Below are positions 18,778 to 29,000 of a stretch of DNA of 64,000 nucleotides, piece by piece. How positions within the stretch are numbered: the stretch's first letter is position 1; the number at the start of each line of letters is the position of its first letter. The DNA is from an uncultured Prevotellaceae bacterium (GTDB lineage: Bacteria > Bacteroidota > Bacteroidia > Bacteroidales > Bacteroidaceae). Made by a program: the position numbers and the translations under genes. The stretch covers positions 123,443 to 187,442 of the forward strand of contig OMZE01000003.1 in NCBI GenBank assembly GCA_900315455.1, given 5' to 3'. The notes under the pieces are model-generated. The model was not told where the DNA came from, did no database searches, and was given only the letters and a program-made list of their open reading frames with translations.

Positions 18778-19395
18778 ATGCAAATGATGAAATTCATCCG
18801 TCGGTTCACCAACAGACTGTCTTATCGCCATAAAGTCGCGCTACTCGTCCTCGGCGGTGTAGTGCTGGGACTGGGAGGCTTGTTCCTCTATCTCCTTAGG
18901 GCACACACCTACCTGGGTGATGACCCCGCAGCATGCGTCAACTGTCACATCATGTCACCCTATTACGCCACGTGGAGCCGCTCAAGCCACGGGCGAGTCG
19001 ACGACAAGTCGAATGGCGCCACTTGCAACGATTGTCATGTGCCTCACCAGAACCTCGCCATGAAATATGGTTTCAAGGCGATGGACGGCATGAAGCACGT
19101 GGCCTATTTCGTTACTCACAGCGAGCGCCAGGCCATCATGGCAGAAGATGCCAGCGCCGAGGTAATCATGGACAACTGCATCCGCTGCCATACGCAACTC
19201 AACCAGGAGTTCGTGAAAACTGGGCGCATCGACTTTATGCTCGCAAAGAAAGACGAGGGCAAGGCATGCTGGGACTGCCACCGCAACGTGCCCCATGGTG
19301 GCATGAACTCACTTTCGTCCACTCCCAACGCCGAGAGCCAGGTGCCTCTGCCACCTAGCCCAGTGCCGGAGTGGCTGCAGAATATGATGAAATAA
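18778..19395 (+). CDS. nrfH: Cytochrome c nitrite reductase small subunit NrfH
   Basis: 205 residues. One N-terminal membrane helix (residues 20-44) followed by four CxxCH haem-binding motifs: CVNCH, CNDCH, CIRCH and CWDCH. This tetrahaem NapC/NirT-type protein takes electrons from menaquinol at the periplasmic face of the membrane and passes them to NrfA. It is 18 bases upstream of nrfA. Confidence 0.96.
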   Translation: MQMMKFIRRFTNRLSYRHKVALLVLGGVVLGLGGLFLYLLRAHTYLGDDPAACVNCHIMSPYYATWSRSSHGRVDDKSNGATCNDCHVPHQNLAMKYGFKAMDGMKHVAYFVTHSERQAIMAEDASAEVIMDNCIRCHTQLNQEFVKTGRIDFMLAKKDEGKACWDCHRNVPHGGMNSLSSTPNAESQVPLPPSPVPEWLQNMMK

Positions 19396-19413
19396 CAAAC
19401 AACAGATAACGAC

Positions 19414-20946
19414 ATGGCAAAACAACTGAAAAAATGGCAAGGATGGCTCCTCTTCGGAGGGTCAATGGCCGTCGTGTTCCTGCTCGGCCTGCTCGTCTCG
19501 TCGCTCATGGAGCGGAGGGCAGAGGTGGCCAGCGTGTTCAACAACAAACGCACGGAGTTCACCGACTCCATCATCGCGCAAAACGAGAAGTTCAAGGCCG
19601 ACTACCCACGTGAGTATGAGACGTGGGCGATGACCGAAGACACCTCGTTCGTGTCGAAGTATAACTCCTCACAAGAGGTCGACGTGCTCGAGGCACGTCC
19701 CGAGATGGTGGTGTTGTGGGCAGGCTACGCCTTCTCGCGCCACTACAACACGCCGAGAGGACACAAACATTGTTTGGATGACCTGAGGAAAATCCTGCGT
19801 ACAGGCAACCCCGGCATCGACGGAGATGCTGACATGCAGCCCGCTACGTGCTGGACTTGCAAGGGACCCGATGTGCCGCGGATGATGCGCGAACTCAGCG
19901 ATTCAAAATCAGTCTTCGACCCAGGCAACTACTACGCCATGAAATGGAGCGAACTGGGTGCCGAGATGGTGAATACGGTGGGATGCTCCGACTGCCACGA
20001 TGCCCGTACGATGGACCTGCGTCCTGCCCGTCCCGCCCTCTACGAGGCATGGGCTCGTGCCGGCAGAGATGTGCGCAAGGCAAGCCACCAGGAGATGCGC
20101 TCACTGGTATGCGCACAGTGCCACACCGAATACTACTTCATCAAGCCCGATGACCCGAAGAACCCAGGAAAAGCCAACTACCTGATGTTCCCGCAAGATA
20201 AGGGCATGACTTGCGAGGCAGCAGAGGAATACTACGACAGCATAGGTTTTTATGACTATATCCACCCGCTGTCGAAAACGCCTATACTCAAGGCTCAACA
20301 CCCGGGCTACGAAATCGCACTCCAGGGCATCCACGCTCAGCGCGGTGTGTCGTGCGCCGACTGCCACATGCCTTACAAGAGCGAGGGTGGCGTGAAGTTC
20401 AGCGACCATCACATCATGTCGCCGCTGGCAAATATCGACCGTACCTGCCAGACTTGTCACCGTCAGGATGCAGAGGTGCTGAGACAGAATGTATACGACC
20501 GCCAGGCAAAGTGCACCGAGGTGCGCGACCGTGCCGAACAGGAACTGGCTCGTGCTCACTTCGAGGCGAAGTTCCTCATCGACAAGGGGGCCACCGATGC
20601 CGAGATGAAACCCATCCAGGACTTGCTGCGCAAGAGCCAGTGGCGCTGGGATTATGCCATCGCTTCGCATGGTGCTACCTTCCATGCACCGCAGGAGGTG
20701 ACCCGATTGCTCTCGCATAGCGTCGACTATGCCCAGCAGGCTCGCCTGCTCATCGCCAAGGTGGCAGCAAAGCACGGCCATACCGGCGACATCCCGGTGC
20801 CCGACTACTCTTCGAAGGCGAAGGCTCAGGCAGCCATCGGTCTCGACATGGCTAAACTGAAAGACAAGAAGAAGCGCTTCCTCGACACCGTTGTCCCGAA
20901 GTGGATTGACGAGGCGAAGAAGAACGGCAAGTTGGTCGAACTCTGA
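19414..20946 (+). CDS. nrfA: Ammonia-forming cytochrome c nitrite reductase NrfA
   Basis: 510 residues with an N-terminal hydrophobic export/anchor segment (residues 11-32). Five haem motifs are visible: the catalytic CWTCK (about residue 146) with lysine ligand, then CSDCH, CAQCH, CADCH and CQTCH. This pentahaem enzyme reduces nitrite to ammonium with six electrons in the periplasm. A hairpin terminator follows, so nrfHA may be a two-gene unit with the haem-assembly genes downstream on their own promoter. Confidence 0.97.
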   Translation: MAKQLKKWQGWLLFGGSMAVVFLLGLLVSSLMERRAEVASVFNNKRTEFTDSIIAQNEKFKADYPREYETWAMTEDTSFVSKYNSSQEVDVLEARPEMVVLWAGYAFSRHYNTPRGHKHCLDDLRKILRTGNPGIDGDADMQPATCWTCKGPDVPRMMRELSDSKSVFDPGNYYAMKWSELGAEMVNTVGCSDCHDARTMDLRPARPALYEAWARAGRDVRKASHQEMRSLVCAQCHTEYYFIKPDDPKNPGKANYLMFPQDKGMTCEAAEEYYDSIGFYDYIHPLSKTPILKAQHPGYEIALQGIHAQRGVSCADCHMPYKSEGGVKFSDHHIMSPLANIDRTCQTCHRQDAEVLRQNVYDRQAKCTEVRDRAEQELARAHFEAKFLIDKGATDAEMKPIQDLLRKSQWRWDYAIASHGATFHAPQEVTRLLSHSVDYAQQARLLIAKVAAKHGHTGDIPVPDYSSKAKAQAAIGLDMAKLKDKKKRFLDTVVPKWIDEAKKNGKLVEL

Positions 20947-20975
20947 TTTTTCATTAGACAAGAAGAACTGCAAAA

Positions 20976-21014
20976 GGGGAGTCGGAAGGACATCGGTTCT
21001 GCGACTCCCCTTCT
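20976..21014 (+). terminator. Terminator after nrfA
   Basis: GGGGAGTCG (20976-20984) pairs perfectly with CGACTCCCC (21002-21010), followed by the T-rich TTCTTCATT. Confidence 0.75.
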
Positions 21015-21045
21015 TCATTGACACGAAAAATACTTCGCTTCTCCT

Positions 21046-21076
21046 TTTGTTTTATGCTCCTAAAGTAGTAAATTTG
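21046..21076 (+). promoter_or_regulatory. Promoter of the cytochrome c assembly genes
   Basis: TTTG (21046-21049), 19 bases, then TAAATTTG (21069-21076) is a full match to the Bacteroidota housekeeping promoter. It lies between the nrfA terminator and the ResB-like gene. Confidence 0.8.
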
Positions 21077-21085
21077 CGTTTTGAA

Positions 21086-21970
21086 ATGTGGAATAAACCT
21101 TGGAGAATGACCGAGGGCTTCGTCATCGGCGGAGGCCTCATCGTGGCAGGACTGTTGCTTGAACTGAGTGCAGGCGCGGTGGATTGGGATGCCTTCCGGT
21201 GGCCCGTCAATGCCATCGTGCTCGCTGCCTTCGTCTTCATTATCGTGGCGATGGCGCTCTCGGCACGTAAGGTATATGCCTTCCGCTTCCTCGGCAGCCA
21301 TGCCGCGGCAGTGCCTGCCATTGTTTATGCTGTAGCACTCACCATCATCATGGGACTCACACGACAGACCGTCGATGGGCGGGGAGTGAACAACATGCTC
21401 ACGTTCTGGCCTTTTGTCTTGACGTATGTCTACCTCGCTGTCATCCTGGGAATGGTGGTGGTGAAACGGTTGCGCCGTCTCTCGTCGTGGAGGCGCGACG
21501 TGCCGTTCCTTCTCAACCATCTCGGCCTCTTCATCGCCCTCACTTGCGCCACACTGGGCAATGCCGACATGCAAAGGCTCAGGATGGTGACATCGGTGGA
21601 GGGGCCGGAGTGGCGCGCCCTCGACCAGCAACAACAGGTCGTGACACTCCCTCTTGCCATCCAACTGCAGCAGTTCATCATGGAGGTGTACGACGACGGC
21701 ACGCCGCGCCGCTTCGCCTCAGAGATACAGGTGCTTACCGAGAGTGGCAGCAACATCCACACCACTGTCGAGGTGAACAAGCCCGTGGTGGTGGAGGGAT
21801 GGAAAATCTATCAGTATGGCTATGACACGGCAATGGGAAAGGATAGCCAGATAAGCATCCTCGAACTGGTGCGCGACCCGTGGCTCAATGCAGTCTATAC
21901 AGGCATCGCGATGATGTTGCTCGGTGCCGTGTTGATGTTTTTATTGGGAGTAAGGAGGGAACAGGTATGA
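21086..21970 (+). CDS. ResB/CcsB-like cytochrome c biogenesis protein
   Basis: 294 residues from the ATG at 21086; the open frame continues upstream but that part crosses the terminator and promoter and is not used. Four hydrophobic segments in the N-terminal half (about residues 10-30, 34-56, 68-88, 99-120), a domain with LSDxGxx-like features (VEVNKPVVVEGWKIYQYGYD) typical of ResB, and a final membrane helix. With CcsA it forms the system II haem lyase. It overlaps the next gene by ATGA. Confidence 0.85.
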   Translation: MWNKPWRMTEGFVIGGGLIVAGLLLELSAGAVDWDAFRWPVNAIVLAAFVFIIVAMALSARKVYAFRFLGSHAAAVPAIVYAVALTIIMGLTRQTVDGRGVNNMLTFWPFVLTYVYLAVILGMVVVKRLRRLSSWRRDVPFLLNHLGLFIALTCATLGNADMQRLRMVTSVEGPEWRALDQQQQVVTLPLAIQLQQFIMEVYDDGTPRRFASEIQVLTESGSNIHTTVEVNKPVVVEGWKIYQYGYDTAMGKDSQISILELVRDPWLNAVYTGIAMMLLGAVLMFLLGVRREQV

Positions 21971-22752
21971 GTTGGGAGCATTTCATCTATTTCGCCATCG
22001 TCGCCGTGGTGCTTTGGGCAGCCGGTGCGCTTGCTGCCTGGAAGGATAAGCGACGTATGGCATACACGGCCACCGTCATAGGCCTTGCCGTCTTCTTCGC
22101 CTTCATCGTGGGGATATGGCTGTCGCTCCATCGGCCCCCGCTGCGCACCATGGGCGAAACACGCCTGTGGTATTCATTCTTCCTGCCCCTCGCCGGCTTC
22201 CTCGTCTATTCGCGATGGCATTATAAGTGGATTCTCACGTTCTCCACCATCCTCGCCACAGTGTTCGTCTGTGTCAACATCCTCAAACCTGAGATCCACT
22301 CCACCACACTCATGCCCGCCCTGCAGAGTCCGTGGTTCGCCCCGCATGTCATCGTCTATATGTTTGCCTACGCCATGCTCGGCGCGTCGGCAGTGATGGC
22401 GGCCTACCTGCTCTTCTTCAAGAAGACGGCGGTTACCGACGAGGAGATGGACATCAGCGACAACTTGGTTTATGTGGGCCTGGCGTTCATGACGGTGGGC
22501 ATGCTCTTCGGCGCGCTGTGGGCAAAAGAGGCATGGGGCCACTATTGGTCGTGGGACCCGAAGGAGACGTGGGCTGCCATCACATGGCTCGCCTACCTCG
22601 TCTACGTGCACTACCGTCGCATGCCCTCACACAGCCGCAACCTCTCCCTATGGGTGCTCCTCATCGCCTTCGTCCTGCTCCAGGTTTGCTGGTGGGGCAT
22701 CAACTACTTGCCCTCGGCGCAAGGCGTATCGGTGCATACCTATAGTACATAG
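21967..22752 (+). CDS. ccsA: CcsA-like cytochrome c assembly protein
   Basis: 261 residues from the ATG at 21967, which overlaps the preceding stop. About eight membrane segments and the haem-binding WWD-type signature WGHYWSWDPKETWA with flanking histidines. It transports and presents haem for covalent attachment to CxxCH motifs, and so serves NrfH and NrfA encoded just upstream (nine haems per HA pair). Confidence 0.93.
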   Translation: MSWEHFIYFAIVAVVLWAAGALAAWKDKRRMAYTATVIGLAVFFAFIVGIWLSLHRPPLRTMGETRLWYSFFLPLAGFLVYSRWHYKWILTFSTILATVFVCVNILKPEIHSTTLMPALQSPWFAPHVIVYMFAYAMLGASAVMAAYLLFFKKTAVTDEEMDISDNLVYVGLAFMTVGMLFGALWAKEAWGHYWSWDPKETWAAITWLAYLVYVHYRRMPSHSRNLSLWVLLIAFVLLQVCWWGINYLPSAQGVSVHTYST

Positions 22753-22771
22753 CCGCGGATGCCCACGAAAT

Positions 22772-22845
22772 ATTAACGACCACGAATCTACGAATCTTCA
22801 CGAAATTATTCTTTAGGCCGATTCGGTAAATTCGTGGTCGTTAAT
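22772..22845. repeat. 16-bp inverted repeat ATTAACGACCACGAAT
   Basis: Perfect arms at 22772-22787 and 22830-22845 around a 42-base centre that itself has near-nine-base repeats of cacgaatct/acgaatctt/cacgaaatt. It lies downstream of ccsA and may be a miniature mobile or REP-type element. Confidence 0.8.
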
Positions 22846-22859
22846 CAAAGAATGCTAAT

Positions 22860-22941
22860 TTTTCAATCGGGCGAAGCCCGACAATAATCTTCAATTTTCA
22901 ATCTTCAATTTTCAATCTTCAATTTTCAATTTTCAATTAAT
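22860..22941 (-). repeat. Heptad array with hairpin, running into the hydrolase 3' end
   Basis: Hairpin TCGGGC-GAA-GCCCGA (22867-22881) followed by about eight seven-base units. The last codons of the adjacent minus-strand gene (…LIEN, stop) are encoded by this array. Confidence 0.85.
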
Positions 22942-23768
22942 TGAAGTTTCGTTTTCAGCCATAGCACTAGTTGTTCGCTCCACGCCTCTGTCGTCGTTTT
23001 TCCTGTTTGCGGCATCAACTGATACGGACCTTTGCCGTCGCCGTAGATGTGCATCTCCGCGTTAGCACCAGCCTTTTTCCATTCCATGAAGAGCGCCACC
23101 AGACCCGCTGCCACGTTGGGGTGATCGGCACGTGTCATGATGAGCAGTGGTGGAGCCTCCGACGGCACCTTCACCGGCAGCAGCGACGGTCCGAAGTTCG
23201 TGCAGAGAAAGTCGGGCCGCTCCTGTTCGTCGGCACTCATCGTTGCCGCGATGGCCACACCGCCTCCCGCCGAGAACCCCAGGAATCCTATCTTATGGCT
23301 GTCGAGGTGCCACTCCGTGGCATGGCTGCGCACCAAACGGATGGCAGCCCTCGCGTCGGTGGCTGCCAAGAGGATGATGGAGTCGCCCGTCGCGTTGTGC
23401 ATCGGGTTGGCATCCGCCAGGGGGAAGTGGTCGGGGTGTGTCACGTCTACCATCGGTGGCATCGTCATGCCCTGGGGCATCGGTGCCTTGTTCAGGTGGT
23501 AGCGCAGTCCGATGGCGGCGAAGCCCCTCTCGTTGAGGAATGCCGCCATCTCCACCACGTCGCTGTCCCACGACAGCCACCGCATCGCACCACCCGGACA
23601 GAGCACCACGGCACAGCCGTTGGCCTTCTCCTGCTGTGGCAGATACACCTCTATGCAGGGCCGTTCGTCATCCGCCATCCCTTCTCCTCCGGGGAGCCAA
23701 TACCTTGTCTGTGCCGGCATCGTCGAGCATGCTGCCAGCATGAGCATCGTCAGTATAGTCTTTCTCAT
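22926..23768 (-). CDS. Secreted alpha/beta hydrolase (esterase family)
   Basis: 280 residues with an N-terminal signal peptide (LTMLMLAACSTMPAQ; Cys15 could also be a lipobox). Alpha/beta-hydrolase core: oxyanion region VVLCPGGAMRWLSW, nucleophile elbow GFSAGG near residue 168, and later Asp/His candidates (TRADHP; the final His around HIYGDG). Similar proteins are often acetyl xylan or carbohydrate esterases; the substrate cannot be told here. The C-terminal QLIEN tail is encoded by a heptad array. Confidence 0.85.
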   Translation of the reverse strand: MRKTILTMLMLAACSTMPAQTRYWLPGGEGMADDERPCIEVYLPQQEKANGCAVVLCPGGAMRWLSWDSDVVEMAAFLNERGFAAIGLRYHLNKAPMPQGMTMPPMVDVTHPDHFPLADANPMHNATGDSIILLAATDARAAIRLVRSHATEWHLDSHKIGFLGFSAGGGVAIAATMSADEQERPDFLCTNFGPSLLPVKVPSEAPPLLIMTRADHPNVAAGLVALFMEWKKAGANAEMHIYGDGKGPYQLMPQTGKTTTEAWSEQLVLWLKTKLQLIEN

Positions 23769-23872
23769 AACGTTTTTGTTTTCTGCCGTAAAGGTAATAA
23801 AAACGTCACGTTCGGCAAAATATCCTCACTATATTCTGCAAAAAACTGCGGAATGCCAATTGCGGAATTTTT

Positions 23873-23900
23873 GTAGAGATGGGATTCTTCCCGTCTCCCC
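23873..23900. repeat. Dispersed palindrome GAGAYGGGA-TTCT-TCCCGTCTC, copy 2
   Basis: Same hairpin element as at 17526-17553, in the gap between the hydrolase gene and the DUF4373-like gene. Confidence 0.8.
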
Positions 23901-23936
23901 AGTGGGATGGCAAGTCGGTAATGCCTGTGTCAGTTT

Positions 23937-24620
23937 TTACGTTTTTGTTTCCACCGTCAACAACCAGTGGTCGAAGCCGTCCAATAGATCATCGCAATTG
24001 TTGTAGGTTTCCTTTCCTGTTCCCTCGTTTTCCTTTGCGAACATTCTGAGCCAATCCCCCACTTCTCCAAGGTTAAGGTTATGTCGTGCACATATCTCCC
24101 TCACCCGAGGTATGTTTTGTATAGCAAGTTCTACATACTCATCCGGGTTTGCAGGATAACTGGCTGCAATTCTTTCCGCGTTGACCTGTGATTGTTGTGC
24201 GTTTTCCTTGTTGCCATCCAACTTCTTTTCAGTGTCTTCCCCGTTGTCATCGGTCAGCCAGTAAGGCAGCGAGGCCACGTCAGGAAGATTATCTTCTTGT
24301 GATGCCATGTACTGCTGTTGAATCTCCCGGCTGGTGAGCACCTGATGCTCCTCGAACGCCGCACGGTCGAAGAATCCCCATTCCACGAGAGTCTTGACGA
24401 TTTTCGGCATCTTGTTGATTTTGATGCCCGGCAGTTCCTTGAGGATGGAGATATAGTTCTCCGGTTTCCACTCGAAGAAGTACCCATTCTTGTAGATGGC
24501 GCACAGCAGCATGATGGTGGCCGCCTGTCCCTTGATGCCGTGTTCCACGGTCACGGCACAGATTTCCGGTCTGTCGAAGAAGTCGACACTGAGTTGAAAG
24601 TTATTCAGATTTTTTGCCAT
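23937..24620 (-). CDS. DUF4373 (Lin1244/Lin1753-like) protein
   Basis: 227 residues from the ATG at 24620. The N-terminal half (FQLSVDFFDRP, GIKGQAATIMLLCAIYKNGYFF, then KIVKTLVEWGFFD) is the winged-helix-like domain typical of DUF4373 proteins carried by phages and mobile elements of Bacteroidales, often next to replication genes. The C-terminal half is hydrophilic. The frame remains open for a further 111 codons upstream to 24953, but a TAATTTTG box at 24648-24655 lies just before 24620, supporting the shorter start. It stands alone here, perhaps a remnant of an integrated element. Confidence 0.75.
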   Translation of the reverse strand: MAKNLNNFQLSVDFFDRPEICAVTVEHGIKGQAATIMLLCAIYKNGYFFEWKPENYISILKELPGIKINKMPKIVKTLVEWGFFDRAAFEEHQVLTSREIQQQYMASQEDNLPDVASLPYWLTDDNGEDTEKKLDGNKENAQQSQVNAERIAASYPANPDEYVELAIQNIPRVREICARHNLNLGEVGDWLRMFAKENEGTGKETYNNCDDLLDGFDHWLLTVETKT

Positions 24621-25040
24621 GATTATTGAGTTTTTTGTTGACCATGGCAAAATTAGTGTCACGAAGCGGAAAATAGATGTCATTTTCGTATGGACGATAT
24701 CAGGCTTTGACCGATTTGAACAAGCAGGCAAGCCCAAGAGGCCGTGAGAGAACTGTAGGGACACTGCATGCCGCATCTGTCCGATGAACATCCTTATAGA
24801 ATGTTTCTCAGTCTTCTCAGTTTTCTTCGTAGTTTTCTCTGAATAATCGTCCTTTTGCGACAAAAATTTCGCCTTTTCTTCCTGTTTGTCCAACTCATCC
24901 CCTGCTGTCTTGTCAACTTCAGAAGAAAATGGCGCAAAAAGTTGTGATGCCATTTCCTTGTCCTTAGTTTTGCAGCGTCAGAAGACAAAAACATGAAAAT
25001 GAACAAATAAAAAATAATAATAACAAAAACGATAAAAGTC
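24621..25040. other. 420-bp region with a minus-strand -7 box and open frame
   Basis: The minus strand carries TAATTTTG (24648-24655) suited to the DUF4373 gene. An in-phase open frame up to 24953 has a Lys/Glu/Thr-rich composition (…KKTEKTEKHS…) and could be decayed coding sequence. No plus-strand terminator or RNA gene is evident; A-rich sequence precedes the gene at 25041. Confidence 0.4.
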
Positions 25041-25874
25041 ATGAAAACAAAGAAAAACCTCAAGAACAGCATGAAGGGCGTAGCCGCCTTCTCGTTCGCA
25101 GCAGCAATGGTATTGTCACTCAGTGCCTTCAACACCGTCGACAAAAAGAAACTGACGGTAGTGGCTGATCCACTCGCCGAACTGGCAAGCACCGACCAGA
25201 GCAAAGCCGACAACGACCTCGCCCGTCTGCGCCAGTCGCCATACGAGTCGACCTTCAAAGCCACCCTGGCAGAGTACAACCACGAGATAGAAAGCCGTGA
25301 GAAAGCCTGCGAGGCATGGCATACCTGGAGGAACGGCGACCGCAGTGCCAAGGCCGAAGCCGACGTGGCATGGGCAAGGGAGAACTACGGCACGAATACC
25401 CGTCACATCCGGAAGGAGATTACGGCATGGCAGACCCTGCGCTCCATGTATGTCTCACGCGCACAGGCCATCCTCAACATGCCCACCCTGGATGGTTCCG
25501 GCACCCTGCTTGCCTCATCTGGTGACGACGGTGCTATGGCATCCTTCACTGTCCCCGCCAAGAAATCTGCTCAGGAAATCAACGAGGTGATGCTCGCCGG
25601 TTTGAAACTGCAGGAGATTGGCAAGGAGAAGGCAGGTCTCGAACAGAAGGTGGCGAAGGAGATGGTGCAACTGAAGATGGCGAAGGCCAACCGCAACAGA
25701 GACTACGGTGTGGTTGCCGGGATGTACACCCTGCCCGCCGCCAATCTCTCCGAAATCCTCAATATCGAGGGCAAGATCAAAGGCCTCACCCAAAAGATAA
25801 ATGAGTTGGAGGATATGGAGAAAGACATCTACGAGAAGTACGGCAACGACCTCCAGGGCTTAAGGCTCATCTAA
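25041..25874 (+). CDS. Exported protein of unknown function with coiled coils
   Basis: 277 residues. Signal peptide or membrane anchor at residues 13-32 (VAAFSFAAAMVLSLSAF). The rest is strongly helical and charged; residues about 60-95 and 195-275 (LEQKVAKEMVQLKMAKANRN; IKGLTQKINELEDMEKDIYEK) look like coiled coils. A Trp-containing stretch EAWHTWRNGDRSAKAEADVAW lies in the middle. No family recognised. A bidirectional-looking terminator follows. Confidence 0.7.
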   Translation: MKTKKNLKNSMKGVAAFSFAAAMVLSLSAFNTVDKKKLTVVADPLAELASTDQSKADNDLARLRQSPYESTFKATLAEYNHEIESREKACEAWHTWRNGDRSAKAEADVAWARENYGTNTRHIRKEITAWQTLRSMYVSRAQAILNMPTLDGSGTLLASSGDDGAMASFTVPAKKSAQEINEVMLAGLKLQEIGKEKAGLEQKVAKEMVQLKMAKANRNRDYGVVAGMYTLPAANLSEILNIEGKIKGLTQKINELEDMEKDIYEKYGNDLQGLRLI

Positions 25875-25930
25875 TGTGCCGCCGGGGGCACCCCCTGCCC
25901 TCCACAACAGATGATGAAGCCCACAACCAA

Positions 25931-25966
25931 GGACCTCAAAAGTCGCAAGACTTTTGAGGTCCTTTT
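25931..25966 (+). terminator. Strong terminator
   Basis: GGACCTCAAAAGTC and its complement form a 14-15 bp stem around GCA, followed by TTTT. It separates the plus-strand gene from the convergent hsdR end. Confidence 0.9.
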
Positions 25967-26011
25967 AGTTTTCGCCCGCTATTGGTTACTCAACCCTATC
26001 TTAAAAAAGTT

Positions 26012-29000
26012 TTATTCAACATAATCCACACCTGGCTCGGCAGCCATGCCATACTCTCTGTCATGGAGAGTAGCGTATGGGGCTGCAGAATCCTTCTCCT
26101 CTATATCCCGTGTCCTGATGCCGAAGGCGACGACGAAAAGGTACATCGTGGTGAGGACGTTGATGGCGAAGTCGCATTCCTGCTCCGTGGCGGTCGGTGC
26201 CTTGTGGGCTTGGTCGTTGCGCCAGTCGCGCACCATGGTCAGGTATTCGCTGAACTTCTTGTCGGCATCGCTGTCGGAGTATTTCAGGCGCTTCAGGCAC
26301 GGCGTCTGGAAGATGCAGTCGGCAAGTGTGGCCATTGTACCCTCCTGACCGATTTTGGTGCTGACTATCTCTGAGCGATTCTTCAGATAATACACCTTTT
26401 TCAACAACACCTCAAATCGGGTGACGAGGGTGTTGAAATGCTGCTTCTTATCCACGAGTGACACCTTGGTTGGACTGCAATACAGGCGGTTGAAGGCATT
26501 CTGAATCACATCGTTGGCACCGTCGATGTCATCGGTGGTGCGAGCGGAAATCAGCGCCACCAGGTCATCGGCGATTTGCTCCTTGCTCTTCGGCATCATT
26601 TTGAAGACAGCAAACTCCCGTTCTATTGTAGGCATGATCTTCTCCTTGAACCGCTCGGGGTTGAAGATGAGCGTTTCGCCCTCTGCCCGGTAGTTCTGAT
26701 ACATCAGGTCTGCCATCTGTGTCATGATGCTGTTGTAGAGTTCGCGGTTCTGGAACAGGCGGTCGAAGGCACCCACGCTGTCGTCGTAGCACTGTTGGGC
26801 GGCTCGCTCAAAGATTTCCGGGAAGATACTCTCGGCAAACTGTTTCGGGTCGTTGTTCTTGGCCTGCTTGGTGAGTTTCTTCTTCGCCGCCGTCGTACTC
26901 AACTTGTCGTAGATGGCTTCCACAATCACACGGTCGGATGGCGAGAAACTGCCCTTGAACATCAAGTTCACCTTGTCGATGATGTTCGACAGCAGGTCCT
27001 TGTTCTCGTCGGGCTTGCCACCGCCCTTCACGTTCTCGCCCTTGATGCCGCCTTGGCCGCGCTCCAAGACAATCTGTTGCGTCTTCCCCTCCTCGATGCG
27101 CGAGTTGATGAGTTGGATTTGCTTGTTTAAATCCACTTTCTCGTGGGGAGTCTTGGGCAGCAGGCGATAGAGCAGGTCGCAGAACACGTAGGTCTTGTAC
27201 AGGTCGCGGTCGTAGGTGCGCTCCACCTGTGCCATGTAGGCATAGAAGCGCACAAAGTTCTTCACCAGTGAGCGCACGGTGAAGCGAGTCTCTTCATCGA
27301 GGTCTAAAAAGCGGTCGACGATGGGCTTGAACGCATTGCTCAGTTTGCCCAACCTGTTCTTGTCTCCTTTGGTGGAGGTGGCCAACTTGTAGATGGCATC
27401 CTCTTCTAAAGGACTCCATAGATGATACTGTGCGATGTCGTTACGGAAGTTATACACGCCATTCACATCCACGGGACGAATCAGTTCCGTCGCCGTATAG
27501 AAGGGTTCGAAGGATTTCTTGATGTCCTCAGGGGCATTGACAAAGTCAAGCACGTAGGTGTCTTCCTTGTCCTTGTGCGCACGGTTTAGCCGGCTCAGCG
27601 TCTGCACGGCCTTCACGTTCTTGAGTTTCTTGTCCACAAACATCGTGTGCAGCAGCGGTTCGTCAAAGCCCGTCTGGTATTTGTCGGCCACCACCAGCAT
27701 GTTGTACATGTCACTGGCGAAGTAGAGCGGCAACCGCTCCTCGCTGATGTGCAGGTCGGCGGTGCTGTTCAATTGGGTCTCGGTGTATTCCTCCTCCTCG
27801 TATTTCACCTTGCCCGAGAAAGCCACCATCGGATGCACGTCGGTATAGCCCTTTTCCTCGCAATATTTCTTGATTTGCAGGAAATAGCGCAGTGCATGGG
27901 CACGGCTCGACGTCACCACCATCGCCTTGGCCTGTCCCTTCATGGCATTCAGGGTGATTTGCCGGAACTTCTCCACGATGATCTCCGTCTTCTGGTTGAT
28001 GACGTGCTGGTGGTTGTCATGGTAGGCTTTCACGGCTTTTGTGGCGGGTGTCTCCTCGTAGGTGGGGTCTTGCGAGATGCGCTTCTCTATCTCGTAGGTC
28101 ACGCTATACGGGGTGTACTGCAGCAGCACGTCCTTGATGAAGCCCTCCTCGATGGCCTGGAGCATCGAATAGATGTGAAAGGCTCGATATTTGTCTTCTT
28201 CCGTCGTACGACCCTTTTCCACCAACACGCCGAAGGTTTGCAGCGTCTTGGGCTTGGGCGTGGCTGTGAAGGCATAGAACGACAGGTTGCTGTGCTGACC
28301 TTGTGCCAATAGGTCCTCCATCATACTGTCGCGTTCCTCCTCCAGTTCTTCCTCAGTCTTCTCTTCCAGTTCCGCCATCTCACGCAATGCCTCGTCGGTG
28401 TCGGCCAATGCGGTTTTCACTTTTTCGGCACTCTTGCCGCTCTGACTGCTGTGTGCCTCGTCAACGATGATGGCATAGCGCTTGCCGCTCCTCGATGTCA
28501 CCTCCTGATAGATGACGGGGAAGCGGTGCAGGGTGCAGATGACGATACGGGCGGCACCGTCGTTGATGACATCACGCAGTTTGGTCGATGGGTCGTTGTC
28601 GGTGATGGTCTCTATCTGTCCCTCGATGTGGTCGAAGCCGAGGATGGTGGCCTGCAACTGCGAATTGAGCACGCGGCGGTCGGTGATGACAAAGACGCAG
28701 TCGAAGAGGGGAAGAATGGATTGCAAAACTGACTGTGCTTTAGCGGATTGCAAATCCTTATACTCGGTACGGTCGGATTGCAAATCCGCCCGAACGTGCG
28801 TCCGAGTGTGCAGCGAGGCGAGGCGGTAGGTGAGCCATGCGATGGAGTTCGACTTGCCCGAGCCTGCCGAGTGCTGGATGAGGTAGTTCTGTCCGCTGCC
28901 TTTTACCTCGGTGTCGGCAATCAGTTTCTCCACCACGTCCAACTGGTGGTATCGCGGAAAGATGATTTTCACAGAAATGTCCTTCTTCTCCTTGATTTTC

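Noticed and set aside
20891-21085. Upstream extension of the ResB-like frame
   Set aside because: It overlaps nrfA, a terminator and a full promoter; the ATG at 21086 gives the expected start.
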